A stretch of DNA of 64,000 nt from Gelatoporia subvermispora B (taxonomy: Eukaryota; Basidiomycota; Agaricomycetes; Polyporales; Gelatoporiaceae). The translations under genes were made by a program, and so were the position numbers. The notes under the pieces are model-generated. The model made no database searches, was not told the origin of the DNA, and was given only the letters and a program-made list of their open reading frames with translations. This document shows, piece by piece, positions 47,099-58,557 of the stretch. The number at the start of each line of letters is the position of its first letter. The first letter of the stretch is position 1. The stretch lies in the NCBI GenBank assembly GCA_000320605.2, contig KB445792.1:2712164-2776163 (forward strand), in the 5' to 3' direction.

Positions 47099-49510
47099 AT
47101 GCAGCCTGCATCCCGCCCTGCGTCCACATCGACTCGTCCAGCATCCTCGCCGAGCTCACGACCGCCTCCCTATCATGTGAATACCCAGACGAAGGTGTTT
47201 GATACCGCCCATGGCCGCCTGTTGTGCATCGCCGACATCCGTGGCCGCCTCTCTTCGCTCAATGACCTGGCGCGAGAGGCGAATGCTGCTGCCATTATCC
47301 ATACGGGAGACTTTGGTTTCTTTGGTGTGTGCGCCAGCTCTCTATACGCGAGAGGGACCTGACCGTGTATTGTTGCACGCCCGCGCTGCTGACAGAGGCC
47401 TCCAGTCTCGACAGGATCAACGACCGGACGCTGCGACACCTAACGATGTATTCGCCGCTCATCCCGACCGCGCAGCGCAACCATCTCCTCGCGCCTGAAA
47501 ACCCCGCGTCCGTCATCCGCTCCACGGTGACGATCTCCCTGCTGTCCGAGTTCCCGCTGCTGCTATCAGGGCAAATCAAGCTGCAGGTGCCGGTGTACAC
47601 CGTGTGGGGCGCGTGCGAGGACGTACTGGTGCTGGAGAAGTTCCGGGCGGGAACGTACGACGTGCCAAACCTGCACGTGCTGGACGAGGCAACGACGCGC
47701 TGCCTGGATCTCGGTGGCGTGAAGCTGCGGCTGCTTGGGCTCGGCGGCGCGCTTGTCCCACACAAGATGTTCGACAATGGCGACGGCAGCGCGACGATTG
47801 CAGGCGGCCAGGGTACGATGTGGACGACAGCGCTGCAGATCGGCGAGCTCGTTGACACGGCGCAGCGCGTCTTTGACGCGACCGAGACGCGCCTGCTCGT
47901 CACGCATGCGAGCCCCGGGCGCGAGGGCATCATCAACCAGCTCAGTCTCGTGCTGAAGGCCGACTTGACCATCTCGGCCGGCCTGCATTTCCGCTACGCG
48001 TCCTCGTACAACGAGTTCAGCGTGCAGGCAGACTTCGACGGGCTCCGTCACAAGCTGCTGGTTGGCAAGGAGTCGTTCGACAAGGTTTGGGAGAATGTCA
48101 AGTCACAGGTCGATGCGGTCATCGACGACCATCAGCGTGTGCTGCTAGACAAGGCTCTCTCCGTCATTGAGCGTATTCCCGCTGGGTCCACCCAACCCGG
48201 TCCCAACGGCCAAGGTCCCATCGAGGAGCCTTCATGGAAGAACTGCTGGAACTGGAACCTGTGCGATGCGGCGTACGGCTCGCTTGTACTGGACATTAAA
48301 GACGGCCGAGTAAGCGCAGAGCTCAAGAGTCAAGGTCCGTGAGCTTGGTCGTTTACTTCCTTCGTTCATTGATCATTGCCGTTTCACAGGATTCAACTAT
48401 GCCTACCGCCGTACAGTAACGCCTTCGACCGTTACAGCCACCCCCAGCTCTGCGGCCACCGGTCTCCCCGCGCAGACTTCCGGCGCGAACACCGGCAGCG
48501 GCGCGGCAGCCACGCCAAAAGGCCCGACGCCGGTGGCCGGCGACAGGCCGCTCCCGCCACACCTGGCGCCGACCGGACCGAAGTCAAAACCGGCCAGCCC
48601 GCCACCGTCCGGATCGGGCCGCGAGACGCCGAAGGATGCCAAGCCGAGCACAAACGGCACGCCGAATGCGGCGGCAGCGGCGGACAAGGCGGAACGTGAA
48701 CGCGCGAAGCGGGAGCGTAAGAAGGAGCGCAAGCAGCAGGAGCGGGCGGAGCGCGAGGCTGGGGCGGGGCGGGAGCGTGAGGAGGGCGGGAGCACGCCTG
48801 CGTCGCCTGTGCCAGGTGACAAGGAGCGCACCGCTAGCCCGGCGCAACCTAAGTCGGGCAAGACGTCGCCGGAGGTGCAGGCGGTCCACGGAGAGGCGAG
48901 GCAGGAAGATGGGGTCATGTCGCCTGCGACTGAGAGCACGGGTGCTCGGACGCCGACGAGCAGACGGCCGCCGCGCAACCCTTGGACAATTTTCATGCGT
49001 ATGTCGGTGCCTGCCAACGAGGAGGAGGTGCGGGAGTTTTATGGCGAGGCTAAGGCTGGGGTGAGTTCTGTCACGGATATATGCCTTTTCTGGTACTGAC
49101 GAGGACGCAGATTACGCGCGTGAACTACCCGCTAAACTTCGCTGGCCGTCAGCAAAAGATGTGCTACGTCGAGTTCGGTGACGAGGAGGCCATGAAGGCA
49201 GGCTTGGCGAGACAGGGCGAGGTGCGTTGAGCTTATGTCCAAATTCGTGGCGGCTCTGACGCGATTGTTCGAGTAGAAACTGAAGGACGTTCTGCCGGAG
49301 CTCAAGCAGGCGACAGACAAGGAGTCTCGCAATCCCGAAAATGGCGGACCCCAGCGTGGATTCGGTGGTCGGGGTCGAGGTGGGCGCGGTGGATTTGCAG
49401 CACGTGGATTTGCTGCAGCAGGGCTTACAAAGGGACCTCACGAGCGAAGGGCAAACGGGGATGCGCCGGCGCCATCGTCCGAAGGCCCGAAGCCGTCTGA
49501 GGGATCATGA
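47099..49510 (+). CDS. DUF2433 metallophosphoesterase-like protein with RRM-like module and RGG tail
   Basis: This is a fungal DUF2433 protein, a calcineurin-type phosphoesterase relative of unknown function. The ATG at 47099 gives MQPASRPASTSTRPASSPSS. The phosphoesterase fold starts at GRLLCIADIRGRLSSL; the usual GDxHG is ADIRG here. IHTGDFGFF follows, then VYTVWGACEDVLVLEKFRAG, where the usual GNHE is GACED. LLGLGGALVPHKMFDNGDG, TIAGGQGTMW and LVTHASPGREG come next. A Pro/Ser/Lys/Glu-rich linker (about residues 390-560) contains a charged helix. Then comes an RRM-like unit (NPWTIFMRMSVPANEEEVRE, RQQKMCYVEFGDEEAM), and the tail is RGG-like (GFGGRGRGGRGGFAARG). TGA at 49508-49510. About five introns, about 720 residues. 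RNA binding is inferred from the last two parts. Confidence 0.82.
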
Positions 49511-50250
49511 GGCTATGAGAGGCAGGGTGCGTGGGCGTGACGAAAACGACATTGCGAGACCGTGTTATTTTGCTTTGAGATGACGAATGCGCTATGATAT
49601 TGATCTTTCTGTTATGCCGATGGATTGCTCAGGTACCTATGGTCATGGTAATACTAGACCCGCGCTTGTGCAATTGTTTCCATGTCTCTTTCTTCCTCCA
49701 CGTCAATTTATATTTTTTTCGTGATTGTCGGTGCTATACTCTGTACCCTTGACTTCCTGCTGCGACATGAAAATGATGAGTTTTTTTTCTTAATTTGCGC
49801 AATGTCGCGAAGCAATAGTCAGATGAAATTATTTGTACTCTGTACAAGGTGAGATAACTTGAATTACGCTGCAACCGATTCATGCATCCAAATGATCAGC
49901 TCGACATTGAATGTGATCGATAGATGTTGAATGTACCGTCTGCGCGTAGAGATGAATGTCGCAGACTCGATCGTGGACCATCGACGAAAGCTATACATAT
50001 GAACAGCCGCAGACAGGCAACCCAAGAGGAAAGTCAGCGCAATGATGGCGAAACACGCTCAATTGAAGAACGCTAAAAGGCACGCACAGATCAACAAATG
50101 AAATGAAGTTATGGATTGAGTCAAACAAGCCTGCGGCGAGAGACAGGAGAGTTCTCGTTCTCGTTGCGTAAATCCAAAAGCTTAGCCCACTACGGTACTG
50201 CGTTCAGAACTTCACTCGTCTCCGTACATGTTATCAAGCGCAACTTCTTT
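49511..50250. other. intergenic between convergent genes
   Basis: This stretch is AT-richer, with T runs near 49710 and 49785. No gene is seen. Confidence 0.4.
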
Positions 50251-53200
50251 CTAATATACCTCCCGCTTCATGCGCCCTGTTTGAAGCCTCAACTCAACTT
50301 GACTGACAATTTCTTGAACAGTCTTCACCACCTGTGCACGGGTCTTCAGCTCGGCAGGATCAAAGCAGGGACCCTCCCAGAGCACAGCAAAAGATGTTTC
50401 CATCTGTCGCTTGTATTATATATCATGAAAGAACGATGCCATGAAGAGATTGCACCCACCTTCACTGCGAGGTCGCCGAGTGAACTCTTCAGCGCTTTTC
50501 CGATCAATTCCACGATATTTTTAAGGCGCGACATGAGTAACACCGCTGCATTTTCGAAGAGTTCATGCTTGATGTCGTTGAGATAGGCCTTGAATACCGT
50601 CTGCTACGTCTCAGCCAGTAGCCTATCAATAGATCGATACAGACTTCATACCTTCTGTCTAGCTACGCTGCCCGCGCCAGACTCCCGCATGGCGCGGTCA
50701 TACCCATCCACAAGTCGAGTTTGCACATGTGGAGTGAGGCACCTACTTATCTCCTTCTGCTCCGATTTCATGATGTCCCGAACGAGCGTGAGCGTCTTCT
50801 GTAGTGTAACATGCGCCTCCTTGACACAGACCCGGGCTTGAGCTCGAGCACGCTTCGTGAGGCTACCCGCAGCAGAGGCTTTCACCTCACTCAAGAGCTT
50901 ATTGACCTTGTCCATCGCAGATGTCTCCAGGGATGCAAAGAGGTCGGCTTCGAATACTTTTGACCAGGACGATGCGATACGTCTCGTAAATGGGTTCGTC
51001 AGGTCGGTGTTCAGGTTCCGGTGCCAAGAACCATGGCGGAGGAGCGCTTCACGAAGCAGTCGGGTGAGAGGTGTACAAATTGTGGTATACCACATTCTAT
51101 GACTCACTTGCACGGTAGGTCTTCCAGTGCATTGATGCTGCAAATTCATCCGAAGTATGGGTGGCCATGGCAGCGGCCTAAATAAATGTGGTTCAGCTCA
51201 AATACAGTCCCAGCGAATAATCGGGCTCACAGCATTCGCGCCGACTCGACATTTTTCGTCCAGCTCGTCGTGAAATCGATCAAGTAGCTCTTGCGTGCAT
51301 GCGTCTATTACCTTTCTGAAATCCTGGTGATCGCTTGTGAGTCCGTTGAACATCACCAAAATGCGGTACAAACACACCCGGGCGAGGCGCGGAGTAATAC
51401 CGACGAGGTGGACGTCGTCCATATCGGAATTCAGGAGTTTCTTGCGCAAGGCGTATAGCTGTGTACATTGTCGGAGTGCCAAGCCCTTTGGGGACTCATC
51501 ATCCTGCGCTTCCTTTTCACCGGTACTTTCGTCGGTTTCACTGTCCTCGTCAGAATCTTCTTCACTACTGTCATCACTGTTGTTGGTGTCATCTTCAGCT
51601 TCACTGTCATGGGGTACAGTCGTCTTCCACAGTTCTTGCAAAGCTGCGCAGTCGGCAACGGCAGCCTCACCGGCACCATCCACGTAAGTAAGCACCGACG
51701 TCGCAAATGTTTTGATATGGACCAGGAAGGCCTGCGCGGCCCGTTCGCAGGACGATAAAGACAGTTTGTGGCACCACCCCTGCAGTCCCGGGATACCCGT
51801 GTGATCGACTTCAGAGAAACAGGTTGGACTGCCATCACCTTTGACTTGACCTGCAAATAACTGTTAGAACTGTACTGTGGATGATAATGCTACAAATGAA
51901 CCCTGAATGCGAATGTAATCCCGTGCCGAACAGGTAAAAACGGGCAGGTCGATTTCGTTGTAGTCTGAAAATGGCCAGATTGTATAAGTGTACTTCAACA
52001 TTCGCTCATGTCGAATAGAAAAACTACTTCGTAAATTCACGGAAGGATCAAAGTTGTCAGGATCTTGCTGCTCAGCTGCAGCGTCTGCAACATTACTGGT
52101 AAATGTCTGTGCAAAGGAAATGACTAAACACTTACCGTCGAGATCCTTGAGTCCTTGTCGGAAGTCTTCCTTCAGGATACGACGGGAATACTACAGATAT
52201 CATTTTCAGTGGAACGAAAACCAAATCACATTAAGCAACAGCTTACATTGGACCGTCTCAGCGAACAGGTTGCATGTTTCTCTCGCTGTGCTTCTGCCAG
52301 GCTTTTCTTCCAAAAGCTGAGCTTATTAGACGCATTATTTCTGTCCTCATAGGCCTTGTTCATCTGCGACTTGGACGCTTCGCATCGGTCCTGAGCGTTT
52401 TGCACCATCGCTTTTAACCTGTTCACTGTATCGTCCTTGGTTTGCTCGGCCTGATCTCGCGCAGCGGGCATGGACTGGGAGCAGTCCATGTTATCGTTGT
52501 CATCATCGCTATCGCTTCGCGAGATCCTGTCAGAGTCGGAGTCGATATCTTGTGGCGCATCATTGTCCTCCAAGATGAACTTTTCCGGATCTTCTAAGAC
52601 TTCGACATTGCCCAGTTTGTTATCGATGTTGCTGCGATCAGCTTTTCGCCTCTTAGGCGATCCCCTCTGGTCGACGCTTGTATGTTTTCTCTTTGTCGAT
52701 GCATCCCCGCAACTCGTTGCGGTCAAACGTGACTTGTTCTGTGGTTTACGTTTGCATATGTGGAGGCGCTTTGTGTACTCTTTAAGATGTATTCGTGCCT
52801 CCTTTACACTTGCCTTACAAGCTGATACAAGCACATCAATTTTTGTCATTAATATTGTGGATGTATAGCATACCTCTGATGCTAGAGTCAGCAGCAGCTT
52901 TCTGCTTCTTCCAATTATCAAGCTGCTCTTTAGCTTCCTGGATACTCCCTTCAATAGCCATAAGACCGGGATCATTGTTAAGGTGCAGAGCCTTTATAAC
53001 TTCAGCGCACGAGATGTCGTCGCATTTTGTTGCTGATATGTCATTAATAACGAAATGCACATACCACGATGGTACGTTACTCACCAATGAATGTGATGCG
53101 TTTCGCATCATAGCTAGATTACGTTAATCAGTCTCGGAGTCTGCTTTGGTACTAGATTGGGATCTACTCACTTTCCGTCTGGGTTTGAACCAATTTAGGA

Positions 53201-54885
53201 GTCATAGAAGGACCACTGTGAGGACTCAAATTTACGCACCCACTACAAATGTAAGCGTCAAAATATTGCCAAGTTATAGAGACTGTAAACATACTCATTA
53301 GTTGTGCTCTGAACGCGTCACCCATAAGATCTATGAAGTATCAGGTAAAGCTTAGAGAACGAGATGCTGGATGTATTTACCCCGAGCAGACTTGTCGTCT
53401 ACAGCACGTGTGATCGGAGCGACGATCCACACGTAGTTGCACTTTTTGAGGTAGTTTTTTGCAATACAGTCCCGTGCTGCATTCGCATCCGCAATTCCAG
53501 GAAGGTCGATGAAAGTTGCGCCTGTTGCGAGCGCACGAGAATTACACTTAATATGGACTTGGCGGATAAGGGGCCAGAATGCAGATGCATTCAAAGTGTC
53601 CTCGTCGTTTATGGTGTTGTTGCTGCCACTTGCGCTGATGTTGCCGGATGCAATTCCTACGGATTGATCAGTGATCTCACTCCGGTAGCATACATGCTGG
53701 GCATTTATACCTTGTGTCGCAGTGGAGTCGATATATCTTGCAATTTCCTCTGCAAATTTGGTGGAATTAGGCATGGTCATATGCTTTGTTGTACCCAACA
53801 TTGCCGAGATTTCTAGGCACGTTTGAATATTAGTAATGATATTATGAACCATCAACATACCGAGATCATATGCGATGATCTGATCGACGGACATCTTTGC
53901 GATCATATCTTGCGTGATGGTAGGATAAACCGCATGCACCTGTCAACAGACTCGTCGGAAGGACAGCAGGGAGCCCTATCGTACAAAGATTACCTTTTGC
54001 CAGGCGACACCTGCATCACTACGCAAGTCCGTCACTCTCTTGATGGTGCCGGATTCGTCAATCAAGTCGCCAAGTAGAAGGCCGAGCTCCTGTCGCCACT
54101 CCTTTTCAGAAAGAAATGACACGTTCGCGTCGATGGATGTCTTATCGTGATAACTGATTTCAGTTATGACTGCTGTGCATGCTGACAGACAATCAGTACC
54201 CGCGATATCGAGCGACCTCAAGCTCCAGACCTACCTCTCATTCCACTCGTAGGCACGATATTGTCTACATACTCATGACGTCAGTCCTCATACCGTCAAG
54301 TTCCTACCGAGCGGTGTACTGACCGTCTAGGATAGCATTCAAGAGCGATGATTTCCCGGCACCGGTGGCTGATGTCTCGCATCAGCATGTCGTATAATAA
54401 TGCTCCTTATCAAGAGAACGGCTTACCACCGCATACAGCTATCATTGTGACTGGGATGCTTTGCGACTCGAGGCTATACTGACGTGATCAGGAAGCTCAC
54501 TATCTGAAGACAGCTGTGTACCTTTTGAGTTCTTTCTCCCAAACATCTCTGCGTAAACTGCTTCCCGCATCGATCTTCGCGACATTTGTTTTGATTGTCT
54601 TGACCATCTCTAGCCCCTCTTTCAAGGCATCCTGAGGCTCATAGCTGAACTCTCCCGTAGCCTGATATACACTATTGGTCTCTGTCGATTCGACGGCTTG
54701 GGAGTACAGGGGTTCGCATAACGTGAGCTCCGAGTCCGCCGCTGTCGGGATCGATGCCTAAGGAAGATGTTAATATGTGCACAAGCGAAGCGCTTGCGCG
54801 AGAGAATACGCACGGTCAGATCAGCGCGCAATGAAAGCTGGTCACTCGCAGGTTCGGTCTTGATGAACGGTCGCGGGGCTTCCAT
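50251..54885 (-). CDS. dynamin-like large GTPase, nuclear GTPase SLIP-GC-like
   Basis: This is a multi-domain P-loop GTPase resembling vertebrate SLIP-GC and the expanded basidiomycete relatives. The ATG at 54885 gives MEAPRPFIKTEPASDQLSLR. The P-loop is split by an intron: VTMIAVCG joins ATGAGKSSLLNAILD. The next exon has DNIVPTSGMR and CTAVITEISYHD (switch I Thr). The G3 motif is DLPGIADANAARDC and is followed by NYVWIVAPITRAVDDKSA. A long charged middle has basic runs that could be nuclear signals (PKRRKADR) and acidic repeats (DSDSDRISRSDSDDDND). A second acidic stretch lies near 51.55 kb (EDDTNNSDDSSEEDSDEDSE). The C-terminal helical region ends QTGRMKREVY with TAG at 50251-50253. More than 15 small exons, over 1100 residues. 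Function in fungi is unknown. Confidence 0.8.
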
Positions 54886-55510
54886 CTAAAGTGTTGTGAG
54901 TGGCCGACGACGGGTTTGATAGACGCGACGCGTGCGTTCACCGGCACCTAACGCGACGCCTCGCGGTGCACGTGCCGTCAACATCAACGCGTCACTGCCG
55001 AAGCGGCTCGAGCCGCTCTGAGCTGAGTATCATCTGAACGTTGAACGTTGTTGACGTTCACGATCTATCTGAAATAACTGGCATGCTCGTATTCTGCAGT
55101 CCCACACACTCGACAAAGGATATGGCTGGCACACGAGAATCTTCGGGAGTTCTTTGTGCCTCGTAATAAATTCCAACGATCAGGATTTCGGGCGTGCGGC
55201 TGCAGCAATTCCGAGCAATTACCTGCCGGTCTGGATTTCTATGTCATGGAATAAAAGCCCTGGTTTAGTCTTCGCGAGCTCGAGAGAAGCAAGGACCGGA
55301 CGGTCATCGAGTCGGAAAGGACGCGGAGGCATCCGCCACATCTCCATGTGATATTACCCCGCATCCGCGAGCGTCTAATTGGCCCCAGACGGTCCCGGAC
55401 CTTGTCCCGCCTCGGCCATCCAGCACATCCCATCCCGACCCCTCGTCTTTCTTTCGCCACCATCACCACCACCCTCTCCTTCGATACGTATGTCATCTCA
55501 CTTCAACAAT
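54886..55510. promoter_or_regulatory. divergent upstream region GTPase / acyl-CoA dehydrogenase
   Basis: 625 bp lie between the divergent ATGs. TGAACGTTGAACGTTG...ACGTTCA at 55035-55060 carries nested AACGTT palindromes and a 7-bp inverted repeat. No gene is seen. Confidence 0.4.
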
Positions 55511-57269
55511 ATGTTGAGGACTGCAGCACGATGCGTCAACCCGACAATGGCAAGCAAGTGCTACCGCAGCTCGCCGGTAGCATTGGGTTTGGCTGCTCGG
55601 TACGTGCCAGTGGGCTAATCGTCTATGGATGCGTAGTGCCCTGATGCGATCCTTGATTGCGTTCAATAACGTCAGGTCGTTCTCGCAAACACATGTGAGC
55701 CAGCTCAACTCGCTAGATACCTTCACGGAGGAAGAGCAAATGCTTCGGGAGTCTGGTAAGTCCGAGGCCAGCGAGCCATGGCTTGACCATACGTTTAGGG
55801 GGGAGCAATGCACTTACTTATAGATGCTATGCACACTTGTTTTCCGCAGTGGCACGGTTTGCGCAGGAGGTTATAGCACCGAAGGTGCGGGAGATGGATG
55901 AGAATGAGCACATGGACCCGACAATCATCCAGGCACTCTTCGAGCAAGGGGTACGCATTTCACTGCATTAGGATATCTTCGTTGCTGAAGTGCATTTCTG
56001 CTCCTGTAGCTCATGGGAATCGAGACCAGCGCAGACCACGGAGGCGCAGAGTCCTCATTCACCTCTGCTATCATCGCAATCGAGGAATTGGCCAAGGTAG
56101 ACCCGTCCGTCAGCGTTATGTGTGATGTGCACAATACGTTGGTAAACACTGTACTGCGTACATACGGCACGAAGGAGCAGCAGGACAAATGGCTACCACT
56201 ATTAGCGGAGTCGAAGGTGAATTATATGAAGCTTACGTGGCGATTCTATGGCCTTGTCTCATCACAATCTGTGTAGCTCGGCTCTTTCTGTTTGTCAGAA
56301 GCTGCATCGGGTTCGGATGCATTTGCCTTGCAAACTCGTGCGAAGAAGGATGGTGACGATTGGGTTCTCAATGGCACCAAGATGTGGATCACCAACTCCT
56401 ACGAGGCCGATATCTTCCTCATCTTCGCAAACGTAAGTGTGCCACGCGTTCTATTTGTCTAGAATTCGTCTGACTGAATTATAGGTGGACCCAAGTAAGG
56501 GCTACAAGGGCATCACGTGCTTCATCGCGACGAAGGACATGGGTATCCAGATTGCGAAGAAGGAACAGAAGCTAGGCATCCGCGCGTCGTCGACGTGCAC
56601 CCTGAACTTTGATGACCTCCGGATACCGGCCGAGAACATCATCGGTGGAGAAGGTAAGGGTTACAAGGTGAGCATGGCGCATATCTCTACTCCATCCAAG
56701 CTGACATGCTGCACAGATTGCCATTGAAATCTTGAACGAGGGTACGCCTGGAGTCACACTTCAAGCTTTCGCCACTGAACTTGATCTCCAGGACGCATTG
56801 GTATTGCTGCGCAGATGCTCGGTCTTGCGCAAGGCGCGTTCGAGAAGGCGGTGCCGTACACGCTGCAGCGGACGCAATTTGGGCAGCCCGTGGGGACGTT
56901 CCAGGGGCTCGCGTTCCAGCAGGCCCGCGCGGCGGTGGAGATAGAGGCTGCGCGGTTGCTGACGTACAATGCGGCGCGGCGAAAAGAGGAGGGCATGCCG
57001 TTCACGAAGGAGGCGGCGATGGCGAAACTGTACGCGAGCGAGGTTGCGCAGCGCGTGAGCGGCGCGGCGATCGAGTGGGCGGGCGGCGTTGGCTTCACGC
57101 GTGAGACTGGGATTGAGAAGTATTGGAGAGATTCTAAGATTGTGAGTGACTTCTATAGCACTGTGGGCTTGTTGGCTGACTGTTTTGGGGCTAGGGCGCG
57201 ATCTATGAGGGTACATCGAACATCCAGCTGCAGACTATTGCGAAGTATCTCCAGAAGCAGTATTCATAG
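55511..57269 (+). CDS. acyl-CoA dehydrogenase, short/branched-chain type, mitochondrial
   Basis: This FAD enzyme introduces the alpha-beta double bond into short or branched acyl-CoAs and passes electrons to ETF. The chosen ATG at 55511 gives [20 protein letters not shown], a basic amphipathic lead followed by [13 protein letters not shown], a typical mitochondrial presequence. An in-frame ATG at 55490 would add MSSHFNN. The mature part begins [10 protein letters not shown]. Family motifs are [82 protein letters not shown] and [20 protein letters not shown]. The Glu of YEGTSNIQ is the expected catalytic base. TAG at 57267-57269. About seven introns, roughly 430 residues, intact. It resembles ACADSB in branched-chain amino acid breakdown; the exact chain length is not certain. 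Confidence 0.88.
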
Positions 57270-58157
57270 TCCTAGATGCGCCTTTTTCACGACCAGCGAT
57301 CGTGTGCCATACTAGTGATGCCCTAATCTTAGATGGTCTGTATAATAATGGCAATGGAGCTGAATTTAACCGCATCGGCCGACGCGTCCATGGCGCGAGA
57401 TTTCACGAAAACGTGATGTGGTGACGAGGAGCGCATGTTTCTGAAGCGAGATTTTCTTCCTAGACTTGACCTGACTGGACGAGTGTTTGATACCCCACTT
57501 GTGCAACGCATCGACCGGAAAATATCTTCCCTTCCCATCAATACTGCGGGCAGACTAGTAACGACTTCCCCACTTTCCGGTGTCAGCATATGGACGACAT
57601 TTCTACAGGACAATGGTGGCATCAGATGCCAGAGGATGGAGCGCGCTGCACAGCCAACCAGACAGGACTCCTTTGACCGCCTTACTGCTCTCCCGTGACT
57701 TGAAATTTCAACCTGAGCTCCTGTCGTACTCCACAGGGTCTGATGCGCTGGGATTCAGAGAACATACGAAGTCAATCTGACACACTCAAAGCGTGCCATC
57801 AACCTCTGCCTTTCCAATCGATTCGAGTCGCAGAGGAGTTTCGGCATATATCCTGGCCAGTACATCCAGTCGTAGTGGGAATGTACTGCACGGAGCCTGC
57901 TGCGAAACCCATCGGAACACGGCAATGATCTCCTATGCAGGTCGTGACCAAACATCCTGGAGTAATCCCTGCACCAAAATCACGTTGACCCGGACTTGGC
58001 GCTGCAGGAGGCTGAGCAGCCGCGGTGGCAAACAGTTTGAAAAGCCAGCGGACAAGAGGGGTGCGGAAGTCTAGCGCCGAACACTCACTTGTTTGCAAAG
58101 TAGACCCCCAGATGGTACCCGGGTCCCTGATCGCGTTTTGGAGGTGGTTTCGACGAA
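57270..58157. other. intergenic next to the retrotransposon
   Basis: No gene is recognised. Frames of 60-100 codons on both strands lack family features. Confidence 0.4.
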
Positions 58158-58162
58158 GTTTC
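58158..58162. repeat. target site duplication, left copy
   Basis: GTTTC directly precedes the left LTR and recurs at 63387-63391 directly after the right LTR. Confidence 0.85.
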
Positions 58163-58547
58163 TTTTAGATTCGCAGGTCTAGAACAAGCGATACGACGCC
58201 GTTAACACCTCAGACGGTTCAATCAGTCTGTATATTTAAGTACCTAGAACAAGCGATACGACGCCGTTAACACTAGGTACATCAGCACACATGTAGATAC
58301 GTGATATAATATAACACTACTCACCCTCAGACGGTTCAATCAGTCTGAGGGCTCTATCGTAAATGGGGACAGAAAAGAGACGAGTCTTACATAATAACTA
58401 TACAGTACGCGGAAGCATCTCATGTCAGGATCGAACGTACTCGTGAATCGGGTGGCTTTCCATATATGGATGTGGCGCGCCGCCGTCGGCGCACGCCGAC
58501 GCACTCGCGCGCGCGCACTGCGGGATGCGTCACCTTGATTTCCAACA
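58163..58547 (-). repeat. 3' LTR of the copia element
   Basis: 385 bp, the same as 63002-63386. In element orientation it begins TGTTGGAAATC and ends ...GCGAATCTAAAA, so the 3' terminus is not the usual CA. It holds two copies of a 30-bp direct repeat (58179-58208, 58244-58273) and two copies of a 23-bp one (58208-58230, 58325-58347). A 9-bp-stem hairpin is at 58324-58351, a CCATATATGG core promoter candidate at 58460-58469, and a CG-alternating stretch near 58505-58518. Confidence 0.95.
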
Positions 58548-58557
58548 CTCCCCCTCA
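58548..58557 (-). promoter_or_regulatory. polypurine tract overlapping the Gag-Pol stop codon
   Basis: The minus strand reads TGAGGGGGAG immediately before the TG of the 3' LTR. The first three bases are the stop codon (58555-58557) of the polyprotein. The purine run GAGGGGGAG fits the plus-strand DNA primer. Confidence 0.85.

Noticed and set aside
57329..58098. Frames of 60-100 codons on both strands near the retrotransposon
   Set aside because: They overlap each other on both strands, have no family features and no sign of splicing into longer genes.
58500..58520. CG-alternating run in the LTRs considered as a separate microsatellite
   Set aside because: It is part of both LTR copies and shows no length difference between them.
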